Part shown: piece by piece, positions 10,041-18,160 of the stretch
Position numbering within the stretch: the stretch's first letter is position 1
How the letters are laid out: every line of letters begins with the position of its first letter
NCBI RefSeq assembly: GCF_008326305.1
Contig: NZ_BIXY01000011.1
Span: forward strand, 42,377 to 106,376
Source: Dictyobacter arantiisoli
Lineage (GTDB): Bacteria; Chloroflexota; Ktedonobacteria; Ktedonobacterales; Ktedonobacteraceae
Reading direction: 5' to 3'
Length of the DNA: 64,000 nt
The notes under the pieces: generated by a model
What the model was told of the DNA's origin: nothing
Databases searched by the model: none
Seen by the model: the letters and a program-made list of their open reading frames with translations, nothing else
Made by a program: the position numbers and the translations under genes

Positions 10041-11111
10041 TTATCCTTTTATGCGCTGGATGGCGTGCACTATATACGCACGTGTTTGTTCAGAACACCC
10101 ATCCTGTTGCCGCAAGTGGAGCAGCGCTGGCAAAGCCTGTGGATTGCCCAGTTCACCTATTGTCAGCACCACTGTAGCACGCAGACGCTCATCCGTATCT
10201 TGTAGCAGTTCCAGAAGAACTGGTAGATTGCGCTCATCAGGCAGTTTGCCAAGCGCGACTACAGCGGCACGTCGTACAGCGGGAGCGGGATCGTGTAAGG
10301 CTTCACGCAGGGCATCAAAGACAAATGGGCTCCCAATCTGGCGTAAAGAGCGCACCACACGCACACGCAGGCCCTCATCCACATCGTGCAGGAGCGCAAC
10401 CAGAGCAGGGATAGCGCGAATGTCCGCCAGTTCGCCCAAAGCATCCACAGCCGTGCGACGTTCCAATTCCTGAGCGCTCTGTGAGCTCTGTAAAGATGCC
10501 ACATGGCGCAGATACGCCTCAGATTGCACCGCCTGCCAGCGTACACACTCCTGTACATGATCATTGACCAGACCGGCCGCCTCCATAAATGCATAGCAGA
10601 TCGTGGGACCAACAAACGCAAAGTCGCGCCGCTTCAAATCCTTGCTCAAGGCCTCTGAAATGGGAGTGCGCGTCGGAACATCTGCGCGATGGAGCAGATT
10701 ATTCTGAATGGGTTGACCATCCACAAAGCGCCAGACGAAAGCCGCAAAGCTACCAAACTGCTCCTGGACCTGCAAAAAGGCCCGCGCATTCTGCACACAG
10801 GCAGCGATTTTCTGTCGATGCCGCACGATACCAGTATCCAGCAACAACGACTGGCACATGGCATCATCAAAGCGAGCCACACGCACGGGATCAAAATCAG
10901 CGAACGCGCGACGATAGCCAGCACGCTTCTGCAAGATCGTTGACCAGCTCAAACCTGCCTGAGCCGTCTCCAGCACTAACAACTCAAACAGGATGCGATC
11001 ATCGTGAATCGGCATCCCCCACTCCTGATCGTGATAGACCGTTTCCAGGGGACTATGTAGCGCCCAGTGACAACGCACAACGCTGACCATATCTTGACTA
11101 TTTGTAAGCAT
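10041..11111 (-). CDS. tag: DNA-3-methyladenine glycosylase I (Tag) fused to HEAT repeats
   Basis: 356 residues. Residues ~10-195 are a complete Tag glycosylase, which removes 3-methyladenine from alkylated DNA: the zinc ligands are Cys14 and His27 (in YHDQEWG) and the C-terminal pair in VNDHVQEC; the catalytic glutamate is Glu48 in LETAQAGLSW. Residues ~200-356 add four PBS-lyase/HEAT-like repeats (DALGELADIRAIPALVALLHD-type units), an unusual fusion reminiscent of HEAT-based AlkD glycosylases. The start at 11111 follows GGAGGAAG; the longer frame to 11306 overlaps the ABC gene and lacks a ribosome site. It reads in the same direction as the ABC operon and may be its distal member. All zinc and catalytic residues look intact. 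Confidence 0.93.
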   Translation of the reverse strand: MLTNSQDMVSVVRCHWALHSPLETVYHDQEWGMPIHDDRILFELLVLETAQAGLSWSTILQKRAGYRRAFADFDPVRVARFDDAMCQSLLLDTGIVRHRQKIAACVQNARAFLQVQEQFGSFAAFVWRFVDGQPIQNNLLHRADVPTRTPISEALSKDLKRRDFAFVGPTICYAFMEAAGLVNDHVQECVRWQAVQSEAYLRHVASLQSSQSAQELERRTAVDALGELADIRAIPALVALLHDVDEGLRVRVVRSLRQIGSPFVFDALREALHDPAPAVRRAAVVALGKLPDERNLPVLLELLQDTDERLRATVVLTIGELGNPQALPALLHLRQQDGCSEQTRAYIVHAIQRIKG

Positions 11112-11141
11112 AGAAAGCACTTCCTCCTGCCAGTTACGAAT

Positions 11142-11180
11142 GAAGGACAGGAAAGCCAGACAAACGGCTACCTGTCCTTC
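11142..11180 (-). terminator. Hairpin between ABC exporter and tag
   Basis: GAAGGACAGG (11142-11151) pairs with 11171-11180, with an inner AGCC/GGCT stem. No T-run follows. It may attenuate transcription from the exporter operon into tag. Confidence 0.4.
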
Positions 11181-11250
11181 TCTTGATTGAGACGTTTTCG
11201 TCACAATAAGCGCTATTTTTCGGTTGTCAGTACTACACGACCGATACGCT

Positions 11251-13143
11251 TTATACCGCTTCTTCCAGCGCACGACCACTAAACTGACTGTTATAGAGAT
11301 CAGCATAGAAGCCGTTCTTGCTCAGCAATTCTTCGTGCGTTCCCTGCTCGATAATCGTGCCATGATTCATAACCAGGATCAGATCCGCATCCCGAATTGT
11401 CGAGAGGCGATGGGCAATCACAAAGCTGGTGCGGTTTTTCATCAACTCCTTCATCGCCATCTGGATCTGCATCTCGGTACGCGTATCCACACTACTGGTC
11501 GCTTCATCCAGAATCAGGATCTCTGGATCAGCCAGGAAGGCACGCGCAATCGTCAGAAGCTGCTTCTGTCCCTGTGAAAGATTCGTCGCCTCCTCATTCA
11601 AGATCGTCTGGTAGCCCTCTGGCAGTGTACGAATAAAGTGATCGGCAAAAGCAGCCTTCGCAGCCTGGATGAGCTCCTCTTCGCTGGCATCTTCCCGTCC
11701 ATAAGCGATATTCTCACGAATAGTGCCATTGAACAGCCAGGTATCCTGCAATACCATACCAAACATACGTCGCAATACACCGCGCTTGATGCGTGTAATA
11801 TCGACGCCATCAACCAGGATTGCGCCACCGTTCAGCTCATAGAAACGCATCAGTAGATTCACCAACGTCGTTTTTCCGGCGCCGGTCGGACCCACAATTG
11901 CAATCATCTGTCCAGGTTTGACATCGATATTCATATCCTCCATCAGGATTGCATCTTCTTTATAACCAAAGCGCACATGCTCAAAGGCGACCGCGCCAGT
12001 AGGATTCTCGATCGCCAGCGCGTTTGCGTCCTCTGGAACCTCTTCCTGCTCATCGAGCAGTTCAAAGATGCGCTCAGCAGAAGCCATAGTTGACTGAATC
12101 ACGTTTGCGATATTGGCAAGTTGCGTAATCGGCTGCGTAAACTGCTGTGCATACTGGATAAAAGCCTGCACATCACCGATTGAGATCGTCCCCTGTGTGA
12201 CCAGGATACCACCTACGACGCTCACTAGCACATAGCCGAGGTTACCGACAAAGCGCATCAGAGGCATAATCATACCTGAGACAAATTGCGCACGCCAGCC
12301 AGCCTCATACAACTGCTCATTTAACTCTGTAAATTCAGCCAGCGCTTTATCCTCGTGCCCAAACGCCTTCACGATCTTATGCCCGGTATACATTTCCTCA
12401 ACATGTCCATTCAATTGTCCCAATGAACGCTGTTGCTGCCGGAAGTAATTCTGTGAACGTTTGGCGATGCTCATTGTGACCACCAGGCTCAGAGGGAGCG
12501 TCAGGATCACAATCAAGCACAACAGAGGACTGATGATGAGCATCATCACAATCACGCCAACCAGCGTGACGACCGAGGTGATCAACTGCGTCAGGCTCTG
12601 CTGCAAGGTTGAGCTCATATTGTCCATGTCGTTGACGGCACGGCTCAGGATTTCACCATGCGTGCGGCCATCAAAGTACTTCAACGGCAAGCGTGACAGT
12701 TTCTCCTCCACCTCGCGCCGTAAGCGATAAATGGTTTTCTGTGCCACGCCCGCCATCACATATTGCTGAACATAGCCAAAGATCGAGCTAATCACATAGA
12801 GAACCAGCAAGAGCAAGAGAATCTGACCGATATAGCCAAAATCGATGCTGGGAGCGGGTCCAGGTCGATGCATAATAAAAGCAATATACTTATTCTTCAA
12901 TCCATCGAAGAGACGGGTAGTCGCCTGACCAAGAATCTTTGGACCCACAATATTGAAGACAGTACTGAGAATCGCCGCGATCAGCACGATCAGCATGCGG
13001 TACTTCTGTGGCAAGAAGTAGCGCAGGAGACGGTTGAAGGTCTTTTTAAAATCCTTCGGCTTCTCCACTGGTCGACCCATCGCGCCCATCGGACCACGAT
13101 TCATCATCTGTCCCTGCTGCATTTTCTTATGCTCTGCACTCAT
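11251..13143 (-). CDS. ABC exporter half-transporter, catalytically complete subunit
   Basis: 630 residues: six membrane helices (~55-350) followed by an ATPase domain. Walker A is GPTGAGKTT, the signature is LSQGQKQ, Walker B plus catalytic glutamate is LILDEATSSVD, and the H-loop is in IAHRLS. Its start overlaps the stop of the upstream ABC gene by four bases (ATGA), so the two are translationally coupled and should form a heterodimer of the LmrCD/BmrCD/TmrAB type, exporting drugs or lipids. The N-terminus is rich in Met/Gln/Lys (residues 1-30). Together with the upstream MarR regulator this looks like an inducible multidrug efflux operon; the substrate is unknown. Confidence 0.95.
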   Translation of the reverse strand: MSAEHKKMQQGQMMNRGPMGAMGRPVEKPKDFKKTFNRLLRYFLPQKYRMLIVLIAAILSTVFNIVGPKILGQATTRLFDGLKNKYIAFIMHRPGPAPSIDFGYIGQILLLLLVLYVISSIFGYVQQYVMAGVAQKTIYRLRREVEEKLSRLPLKYFDGRTHGEILSRAVNDMDNMSSTLQQSLTQLITSVVTLVGVIVMMLIISPLLCLIVILTLPLSLVVTMSIAKRSQNYFRQQQRSLGQLNGHVEEMYTGHKIVKAFGHEDKALAEFTELNEQLYEAGWRAQFVSGMIMPLMRFVGNLGYVLVSVVGGILVTQGTISIGDVQAFIQYAQQFTQPITQLANIANVIQSTMASAERIFELLDEQEEVPEDANALAIENPTGAVAFEHVRFGYKEDAILMEDMNIDVKPGQMIAIVGPTGAGKTTLVNLLMRFYELNGGAILVDGVDITRIKRGVLRRMFGMVLQDTWLFNGTIRENIAYGREDASEEELIQAAKAAFADHFIRTLPEGYQTILNEEATNLSQGQKQLLTIARAFLADPEILILDEATSSVDTRTEMQIQMAMKELMKNRTSFVIAHRLSTIRDADLILVMNHGTIIEQGTHEELLSKNGFYADLYNSQFSGRALEEAV

Positions 13144-14882
13144 GCGATTTCCTCCGCAGAAAGCTGTGAGGAGACAATTTCACGATAGACAGTGCATGTC
13201 TCCATTAATTCCCGATGGGTACCAATACCAGCAACATGTCCCTCATCCAGGACAATAATGCGATCCGCATCCATGACAGTACTGACGCGCTGAGCGACAA
13301 TAAACATTGTTGCATCCAGGGTCTCTTTTTTGAGCGCGGCACGTAAGCGAGCATCCGTCTTAAAGTCCAGAGCCGAGAAGCTATCATCGAACACATAGAT
13401 CTCCGGCCTGCGGATCAGAGCACGGGCGATAGAAAGGCGCTGCTTCTGTCCACCCGACACATTATTACCGCCCTGTGCAATCACAGAATCCAGCCCATCT
13501 GGCATGCCTGAGATAAACTCATTGGCCTGCGCAACCTCAGCCGCGTGACGGATTTCCTCTTCCGAGGCATCTTCTTTTCCATAGCGCAGATTCTCGCTGA
13601 TCGTTCCTGAGAAGAGCACCGCCTTCTGAGGCACAAAGCCAATCTTCGAGCGCAGATAGGACTGAGACATCTCTCGCACGTCGATACCATCGATCAGCAC
13701 ATTCCCGTTATCCACATCATAGAAGCGCGGCAGCAGGCTTACCAGCGTTGATTTGCCGGAACCAGTGCCACCAATAATCGCAGTCACCTCACCGGCGCGG
13801 GATGTGAACGAGATGTCATGTAAAGCAGGCTCCTCAGCCCCTGGATAGCTGAAGGTCACATGCTTAAACTCAACCAGGCCACGCACGCCCTGTGACACCT
13901 GACCCTCAGCAACCTCTTTGATTTCTGGCTGCACATCCAGCACGGCATTGATACGATCAGCCGAAGCGGCGGCACGCGGAAGCATCACAAACATCATCGA
14001 AACCATCAGCAACGAGAAGAGAATCTGCATCGCATATTGCAGAAAGGCCATCAAACTGCCCACTTCCGTCACGCTCTGCGCAACGGGCAAAGTATCGATG
14101 CGCAGACTACCAAACCAGAGAATTGCCACGCTAGACACGTTCAGAACCAGCATCATAATCGGCATCAAGAATGCCATCATGCGATTAACGCGAGTAGCGA
14201 CATTGGTCAGATCCTGATTTGCATCATCAAAACGCTGCTCCTCATGCTTGACGCGATCAAAGGCACGTACGACACGCACACCCGTCAATCCTTCATCTAC
14301 AATCAGATTGAGACGGTCAAGTTTCAACTGCATCACACGGAACAAAGGGATCGCATTGGACATCAAAATGACAATCGCCAGCACCAGAATAGGAATAATC
14401 GCCACCAGAATCCATGAGAGCGCAGCATCCTGCCGCACCGCCATAATGATACCGCCGATGCACATCATAGGAGCCGTGATCATCATGTTTAAAGCGATAA
14501 CCAGCACCTGCTGCACCTGCGTCGTATCATTGGTTGTACGGGTAATCAACGATGCGGTACTCAACGAATCGAACTCATGCAATGAAAATTGTTCGACATG
14601 AGTAAAGATTTTCTCACGCACAATCTTACCGAAGCCCACCGCGATACGTGAAGAATAATAAACACCAATAATTGCGCAAATCGTGCCCCCGATAGCCACC
14701 AGCAACATCAAACCACCTGTGCGCCAGATATAATCGGTATCACCTTTGACGATACCATTATCCACAATATCAGCCATCAAATTCGGCAGATAGAGATTTG
14801 CCATGGCCTGCGCAAAGGCCAGCACCAGCACCACTACCAGAATAATGCGATACGGCCTAATGAGCCGTAACAATTTAATCAT
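13140..14882 (-). CDS. ABC exporter half-transporter, degenerate-site subunit
   Basis: 580 residues: six membrane helices (~10-310) and an ATPase domain with Walker A GGTGSGKST and signature VSGGQKQR. Walker B reads YVFDDSFSALD, so the catalytic glutamate is an aspartate. That is the standard mark of the non-hydrolysing partner in heterodimeric bacterial exporters; the other subunit keeps Glu. Its ATG overlaps the MarR stop (ATGA) and its stop overlaps the next start, giving a tightly coupled three-gene operon. Drug or lipid export is inferred from family. Confidence 0.95.
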   Translation of the reverse strand: MIKLLRLIRPYRIILVVVLVLAFAQAMANLYLPNLMADIVDNGIVKGDTDYIWRTGGLMLLVAIGGTICAIIGVYYSSRIAVGFGKIVREKIFTHVEQFSLHEFDSLSTASLITRTTNDTTQVQQVLVIALNMMITAPMMCIGGIIMAVRQDAALSWILVAIIPILVLAIVILMSNAIPLFRVMQLKLDRLNLIVDEGLTGVRVVRAFDRVKHEEQRFDDANQDLTNVATRVNRMMAFLMPIMMLVLNVSSVAILWFGSLRIDTLPVAQSVTEVGSLMAFLQYAMQILFSLLMVSMMFVMLPRAAASADRINAVLDVQPEIKEVAEGQVSQGVRGLVEFKHVTFSYPGAEEPALHDISFTSRAGEVTAIIGGTGSGKSTLVSLLPRFYDVDNGNVLIDGIDVREMSQSYLRSKIGFVPQKAVLFSGTISENLRYGKEDASEEEIRHAAEVAQANEFISGMPDGLDSVIAQGGNNVSGGQKQRLSIARALIRRPEIYVFDDSFSALDFKTDARLRAALKKETLDATMFIVAQRVSTVMDADRIIVLDEGHVAGIGTHRELMETCTVYREIVSSQLSAEEIA

Positions 14883-15364
14883 GCCTCATCGTCTCCAATT
14901 CCCTGGAAGTACAACATATCGGCCTCCCGCTCACGAAAGTAGCGTGATACGTTCAGCAACAGTTCAATAAACTGTTCGCTCTGTTCTTCACCCAAATACT
15001 CAATCAATCCGCTCATCGTCGCTAAAAAGGTTTCCAGTGCCTGTCGGGCCACCTCTTCGCCTTTTTCGGTCAGCCTCACGCCAACCGAACGCCGATCCAC
15101 AAGATCATTATTGCGCTCAACCAATCCATGGGCTTCCAGGCTCTTCACGAGCTGAGTAACCGTGGGAGAGGTCACTTGCATACGCTTACTAATCTCTGAC
15201 ACCTTGATGTCAGGATATCCAAGGTCCATGCCTCTTTTGATGCAGACGAGCACACGAATCTCGCTTGGTTTATATCCCCTGATGAACTGTTCATGCCATC
15301 CAAGCCGTTTAAACTGCATTAAAGCATGCAAAAGCTTTTTCTCAGTTACAGACGCGCTGTTCAT
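14879..15364 (-). CDS. MarR family transcriptional regulator of the exporter operon
   Basis: 161 residues with a winged helix-turn-helix (~residues 35-110: IKVSEISKRMQVTSPTVTQLV, then the wing with DRRSVGVRLTEKGEE). MarR proteins usually repress efflux genes and release DNA on binding small aromatic compounds. The start at 15364 is set by GGAGGCGAGCAA directly upstream; an in-frame earlier Met lacks a site. It is the first gene of the operon with the two ABC genes, and a near-perfect palindrome lies 69 bases upstream, so autoregulation is likely. Confidence 0.93.
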   Translation of the reverse strand: MNSASVTEKKLLHALMQFKRLGWHEQFIRGYKPSEIRVLVCIKRGMDLGYPDIKVSEISKRMQVTSPTVTQLVKSLEAHGLVERNNDLVDRRSVGVRLTEKGEEVARQALETFLATMSGLIEYLGEEQSEQFIELLLNVSRYFREREADMLYFQGIGDDEA

Positions 15365-15432
15365 TTGCTCGCCTCCGCTATTCAGGATATACAATAAGAG
15401 ATAATGCCAATTAGTTATAAAAATTATACTAA

Positions 15433-15451
15433 ATTAAGTTGACAACCTAAT
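15433..15451. promoter_or_regulatory. Candidate MarR operator
   Basis: ATTAaGTTGaCAACcTAAT is a 19-bp dyad with one mismatched pair, of the TTGNCAA type often bound by MarR proteins. It lies just upstream of TATAAT (minus strand, 15423-15428) in front of the marR-ABC operon. A second half-site-like TTAGTTATAA lies at about 15411-15420. On the plus strand the same block holds a TTGACA-17-TATATC promoter that leads into no evident gene. Confidence 0.6.
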
Positions 15452-15660
15452 TATATCCGAATATATCACTTATCACAAGACAAATTACTACCCTATTTTG
15501 CCCATCGTACGACCATCTTCCTCAACGCCGCATCAGGAAAATGAATGATTTGGGAAAAAACACAAATGGGCAAAGCAGTAGGTACGCTTTCCTGTTCACG
15601 TATCACCATCCCGCCCGTAGGCCCATCCATACCGCAACCCTCATGCCAGGGAGCGTTACA

Positions 15661-15773
15661 GAGCGTTGGGGCGAGATGTCGGTACGAGGAAGAGGAAAGC
15701 GCACCTCGGCTGCGGCCTTGGCACGCACCTACGTTTTTCTTCCACATTCTCGTTCTTTGAGAGGTATTGCCCT
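15661..15773 (+). repeat. Dispersed repeat family 1, copy A
   Basis: The stretch running from GCGTTGGGGCGAG through GTACGAGGAA, GGAAAGCGCACCTC and GCACCTACGTTTTTC to GGTATTGCCCT recurs, with mutations, at 20223-20340 (inverted) and 59038-59165. It lies just downstream of the GH43 stop. No protein reading frame is shared between the copies, so it looks like a non-coding repeat. Confidence 0.7.
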
Positions 15774-15785
15774 AATTGGGATGGC

Positions 15786-17309
15786 TCAGCGCTCGGCGTG
15801 ATAGGTGAACCAATCGAAATCCGCCGGGCTGGTGCGCCCATTGTGATTGCTTGTGGCGTATAAACCGAAATAAACACCGGTAAAACCGCCCGCGACTTCA
15901 GTGGAGAGATAGCGCGTCGAGGCGCTGGCTAGATGGCGTGCGGGTTGTCCGGCAAGTGCATAGCAAAATGAATAGGCAGAAACGGTCGCCTGTATGGTCA
16001 GGGTAACCAATCCAGGAGCAAGTGGCTCCTGAGCCACTACGGCGACCAGATCTCCAATACGACGCCGCACAATAATCCAGCGTTCCCCTTCTTTATAGAG
16101 TACAGCGATTTCATAATGATGCTGCTCATTTGCCAATACCGTTAAACCTGCCTCGTGACCTTCCTGGGAGGGAGAGAAGTCTAACAGTGTCTCAACGCAA
16201 CAGACAAAATGCTGCTGTCTTCTACCCACAAAAGCTGGGGCATCCAGGGAATCCAGCGTCAGAGGCGAACCATAGAAGCGCAACCAGCCAGGACGCTCAC
16301 TCAGCGACCAATCTTCTGGATAGGGATTGCGTAAATGATTCCAGGAAAAGCGCAATTGCTCGCTATCGAAATCATCACGAGGGGACTCCTGGGGCAAACA
16401 GTGCAGTGGCAAAGCCTGCGCCTGCATCTGAAGTTCAACCGTTTTGGATGCGGAAACTTGCGGCCAACCATCCTCGGTCCAGGTTATGGGCGCAAGATAG
16501 GTTTCCCGTCCCAGATGGTGATATAAACGATCATGGGGACGAAAGGCCAGAAAGAACAGCCACCAACTGCCATCGTGCGCTTGCAACAAATCAGCATGCC
16601 CGGTCCCCTGGATCTCATGCATCGTCTGATCACGATGCGTCAAAATAGGGTTATACGGGCAGGATTCAAAGGGGCCCCAGGGGCTATGGCTGCGCGCAAT
16701 CGTCGCCATATGTCCATATTCGGTGCCGCCTTCAGCGATCAATAGATAATAATAGTCGCCAATATGATAGAGATGAGGAGCTTCGGGATAACGTCCACCA
16801 GTTCCAGGCCAGATATAGCGCGTCTCGGTAAGCTGCTCGCCGCTCTGGATATCCAGTTCACACTGATAAATGCCGATCTCTGGACCATCTCCATTACTGG
16901 TCAGGTAGACATGCTCACCATCAAAACACAACGAGGGATCAATTCCCCCTTGAGCCAGCCAGATGGGTTCCGACCAGGGGCCAGCCGGATCTTGCGCCCA
17001 GACAAAGAAGTTTCCGCCGCCCGTTACATTCGTGGTGACCATATAAAAACGCCCCTGATGATAGCGCAACGTCGGGGCAAAAATACCTGTTGAACTGTCT
17101 ATATGTGCGAGTGGAACCTGGCTGGCGCGCGTCAGACAATGTCCAATCTGCTGCCAATGGATCAGGTCGCGGCTATGAAAGAGAGGTATACCTGGAAAAT
17201 ATTCAAAACTGCTGGTAACTAAATAATAGTCTTCTCCCACGCGACACACACTCGGATCAGGATAAAATCCTGGAAGCACCGGATTCGTGTAGGTAATACT
17301 TTCTCGCAT
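15786..17309 (-). CDS. GH43 family glycosidase (beta-xylosidase / arabinofuranosidase type)
   Basis: 507 residues, no signal peptide, so an intracellular enzyme for xylo- or arabino-oligosaccharides. The five-bladed propeller opens with YTNPVLPGFYPDPSVCRVGE, whose Asp is the family base. GGIDPSL holds the pKa-modulating Asp and GRYPEAPHLY the acid Glu. Residues ~315-505 form the C-terminal beta-sandwich typical of xylosidase-type GH43 proteins. A TGCAAACGTTTACA operator 246 bases upstream matches sites before the divergent lacI gene, so sugar-dependent LacI control is likely. Which of the two activities it has cannot be decided from sequence alone. Confidence 0.92.
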   Translation of the reverse strand: MRESITYTNPVLPGFYPDPSVCRVGEDYYLVTSSFEYFPGIPLFHSRDLIHWQQIGHCLTRASQVPLAHIDSSTGIFAPTLRYHQGRFYMVTTNVTGGGNFFVWAQDPAGPWSEPIWLAQGGIDPSLCFDGEHVYLTSNGDGPEIGIYQCELDIQSGEQLTETRYIWPGTGGRYPEAPHLYHIGDYYYLLIAEGGTEYGHMATIARSHSPWGPFESCPYNPILTHRDQTMHEIQGTGHADLLQAHDGSWWLFFLAFRPHDRLYHHLGRETYLAPITWTEDGWPQVSASKTVELQMQAQALPLHCLPQESPRDDFDSEQLRFSWNHLRNPYPEDWSLSERPGWLRFYGSPLTLDSLDAPAFVGRRQQHFVCCVETLLDFSPSQEGHEAGLTVLANEQHHYEIAVLYKEGERWIIVRRRIGDLVAVVAQEPLAPGLVTLTIQATVSAYSFCYALAGQPARHLASASTRYLSTEVAGGFTGVYFGLYATSNHNGRTSPADFDWFTYHAER

Positions 17310-17554
17310 ATTTTCCTACTTGTCTTATTTATTGAACAGCTAAAAAAGACTATCGCCCACTGGTACTAGCAATCCACCGGGCACCTGCGCAGAACTACTG
17401 GTTGAGGAGAGTTGTTTCCTTTCTTCCTTGAGAAACAAAAAGTAAACCAATATCCCCTCTCTAGCAAAAGAGAGAGAAACTGTCAGCAAACCCGCCATTC
17501 TGATTACAAGCCAGCAATCATCCTTTCCATAACAGCCAGACACACACAAAAATC

Positions 17555-17568
17555 TGCAAACGTTTACA
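17555..17568. promoter_or_regulatory. LacI-type operator before the GH43 gene
   Basis: TGCAAACGTTTACA contains the AAACGTTT core of LacI/GalR-family sites. It shares eleven leading bases (TGCAAACGTTT) with the sites at 18106 and 18130, linking the GH43 gene to the divergent regulator. Confidence 0.75.
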
Positions 17569-17619
17569 AGAGATAAGAACAGGTATACACTATCAAAAAG
17601 GGCTTTGTCAACCTCTTAC

Positions 17620-17713
17620 CTCGACTTTATACAATTTTAGGCTTTTGAGCCTGAGAAAAAGGGCGCGTGCGACGCATTTTCGAGCTCACATTTTCAAATT
17701 GTACAAAGTCGAG
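17620..17713. mobile_element. Short MITE-like element with 18-bp inverted ends
   Basis: CTCGACTTTATACAATTT at 17620-17637 is mirrored at 17696-17713 with a single mismatch. The 94-bp unit has no coding capacity and an internal small hairpin. The size and terminal inverted repeats fit a miniature transposable element mobilised in trans; no transposase is in the window. Confidence 0.5.
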
Positions 17714-17717
17714 CTAG

Positions 17718-17916
17718 AGAGGGTTTGATTCCCAATCCTATCGGGATCTTACAGTTCACCTGCTGGCAGGCGCTTGCGCGCCTGCGCACTTTTTAGTATA
17801 TATTGTAGAAAAAGTTCTCCGAACTTTTTCTACAATATATACTAAAAAGATGTTTGAGCACCATCGGTGCGAAAACTCATGTGCCAGGATGGCGAAGACC
17901 ATAGGAATCAAACACT
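17718..17916 (+). repeat. Covarying-hairpin element, copy 1
   Basis: First of three ~200-bp copies (others at 24460 and 42336). Shared parts: a left block around CGGGATCTTAC, a GC hairpin GCAGGCGC-ttgc-GCGCCTGC, a long central hairpin, then GATGTTTGAGCACC and GAAAACTCATG. The central hairpin here is a perfect 28-bp stem (17790-17817 with 17821-17848) and a 3-nt loop. Outer arms GTTTGATTCC / GGAATCAAAC also pair. It lies in the divergent GH43/lacI gap. The hairpin sequence differs from the other copies while pairing is kept. Confidence 0.8.
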
Positions 17917-18105
17917 TTGTTATGTACTTTGCTGGCACATATAGAGACGCTTTTTTTCCGTTGTACTCAATTAATATTGATATTCCTTTGCTTCATCCTT
18001 CAGTAATTGGTCAGCATGTTCTCATGAACATATTCGTGCAGTATCAAACAAACGCTGCTTAAACTTGACAATAGGAAGTATTTTATGGTATCACAGTAAA
18101 AATAT

Positions 18106-18144
18106 ATGCAAACGTTTGCATCGACTGGTATGCAAACGTTTTTA
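18106..18144 (+). promoter_or_regulatory. Two LacI-type operators before lacI
   Basis: ATGCAAACGTTTGCAT (18106-18121) is a perfect 16-bp palindrome and ATGCAAACGTTTTTA (18130-18144) a second, half-degenerate site, 24 bases apart centre to centre. They lie between a TTGACA at 18065 (with a weak TATCAC -10) and the regulator's GTG start, so the gene is probably autoregulated together with the ribokinase gene. Confidence 0.8.
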
Positions 18145-18160
18145 GAAAGCGGGTCATGCA

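Noticed and set aside
15541..15801. 86-codon plus-strand frame over repeat copy A
   Set aside because: The other copies of the repeat do not keep the frame, and it overlaps the GH43 stop region.
17718..17916. Reading the hairpin element copies as simple terminators
   Set aside because: Copy 1 lies in a divergent gap where no transcript ends, and each copy has extended conserved flanks of about 200 bp.
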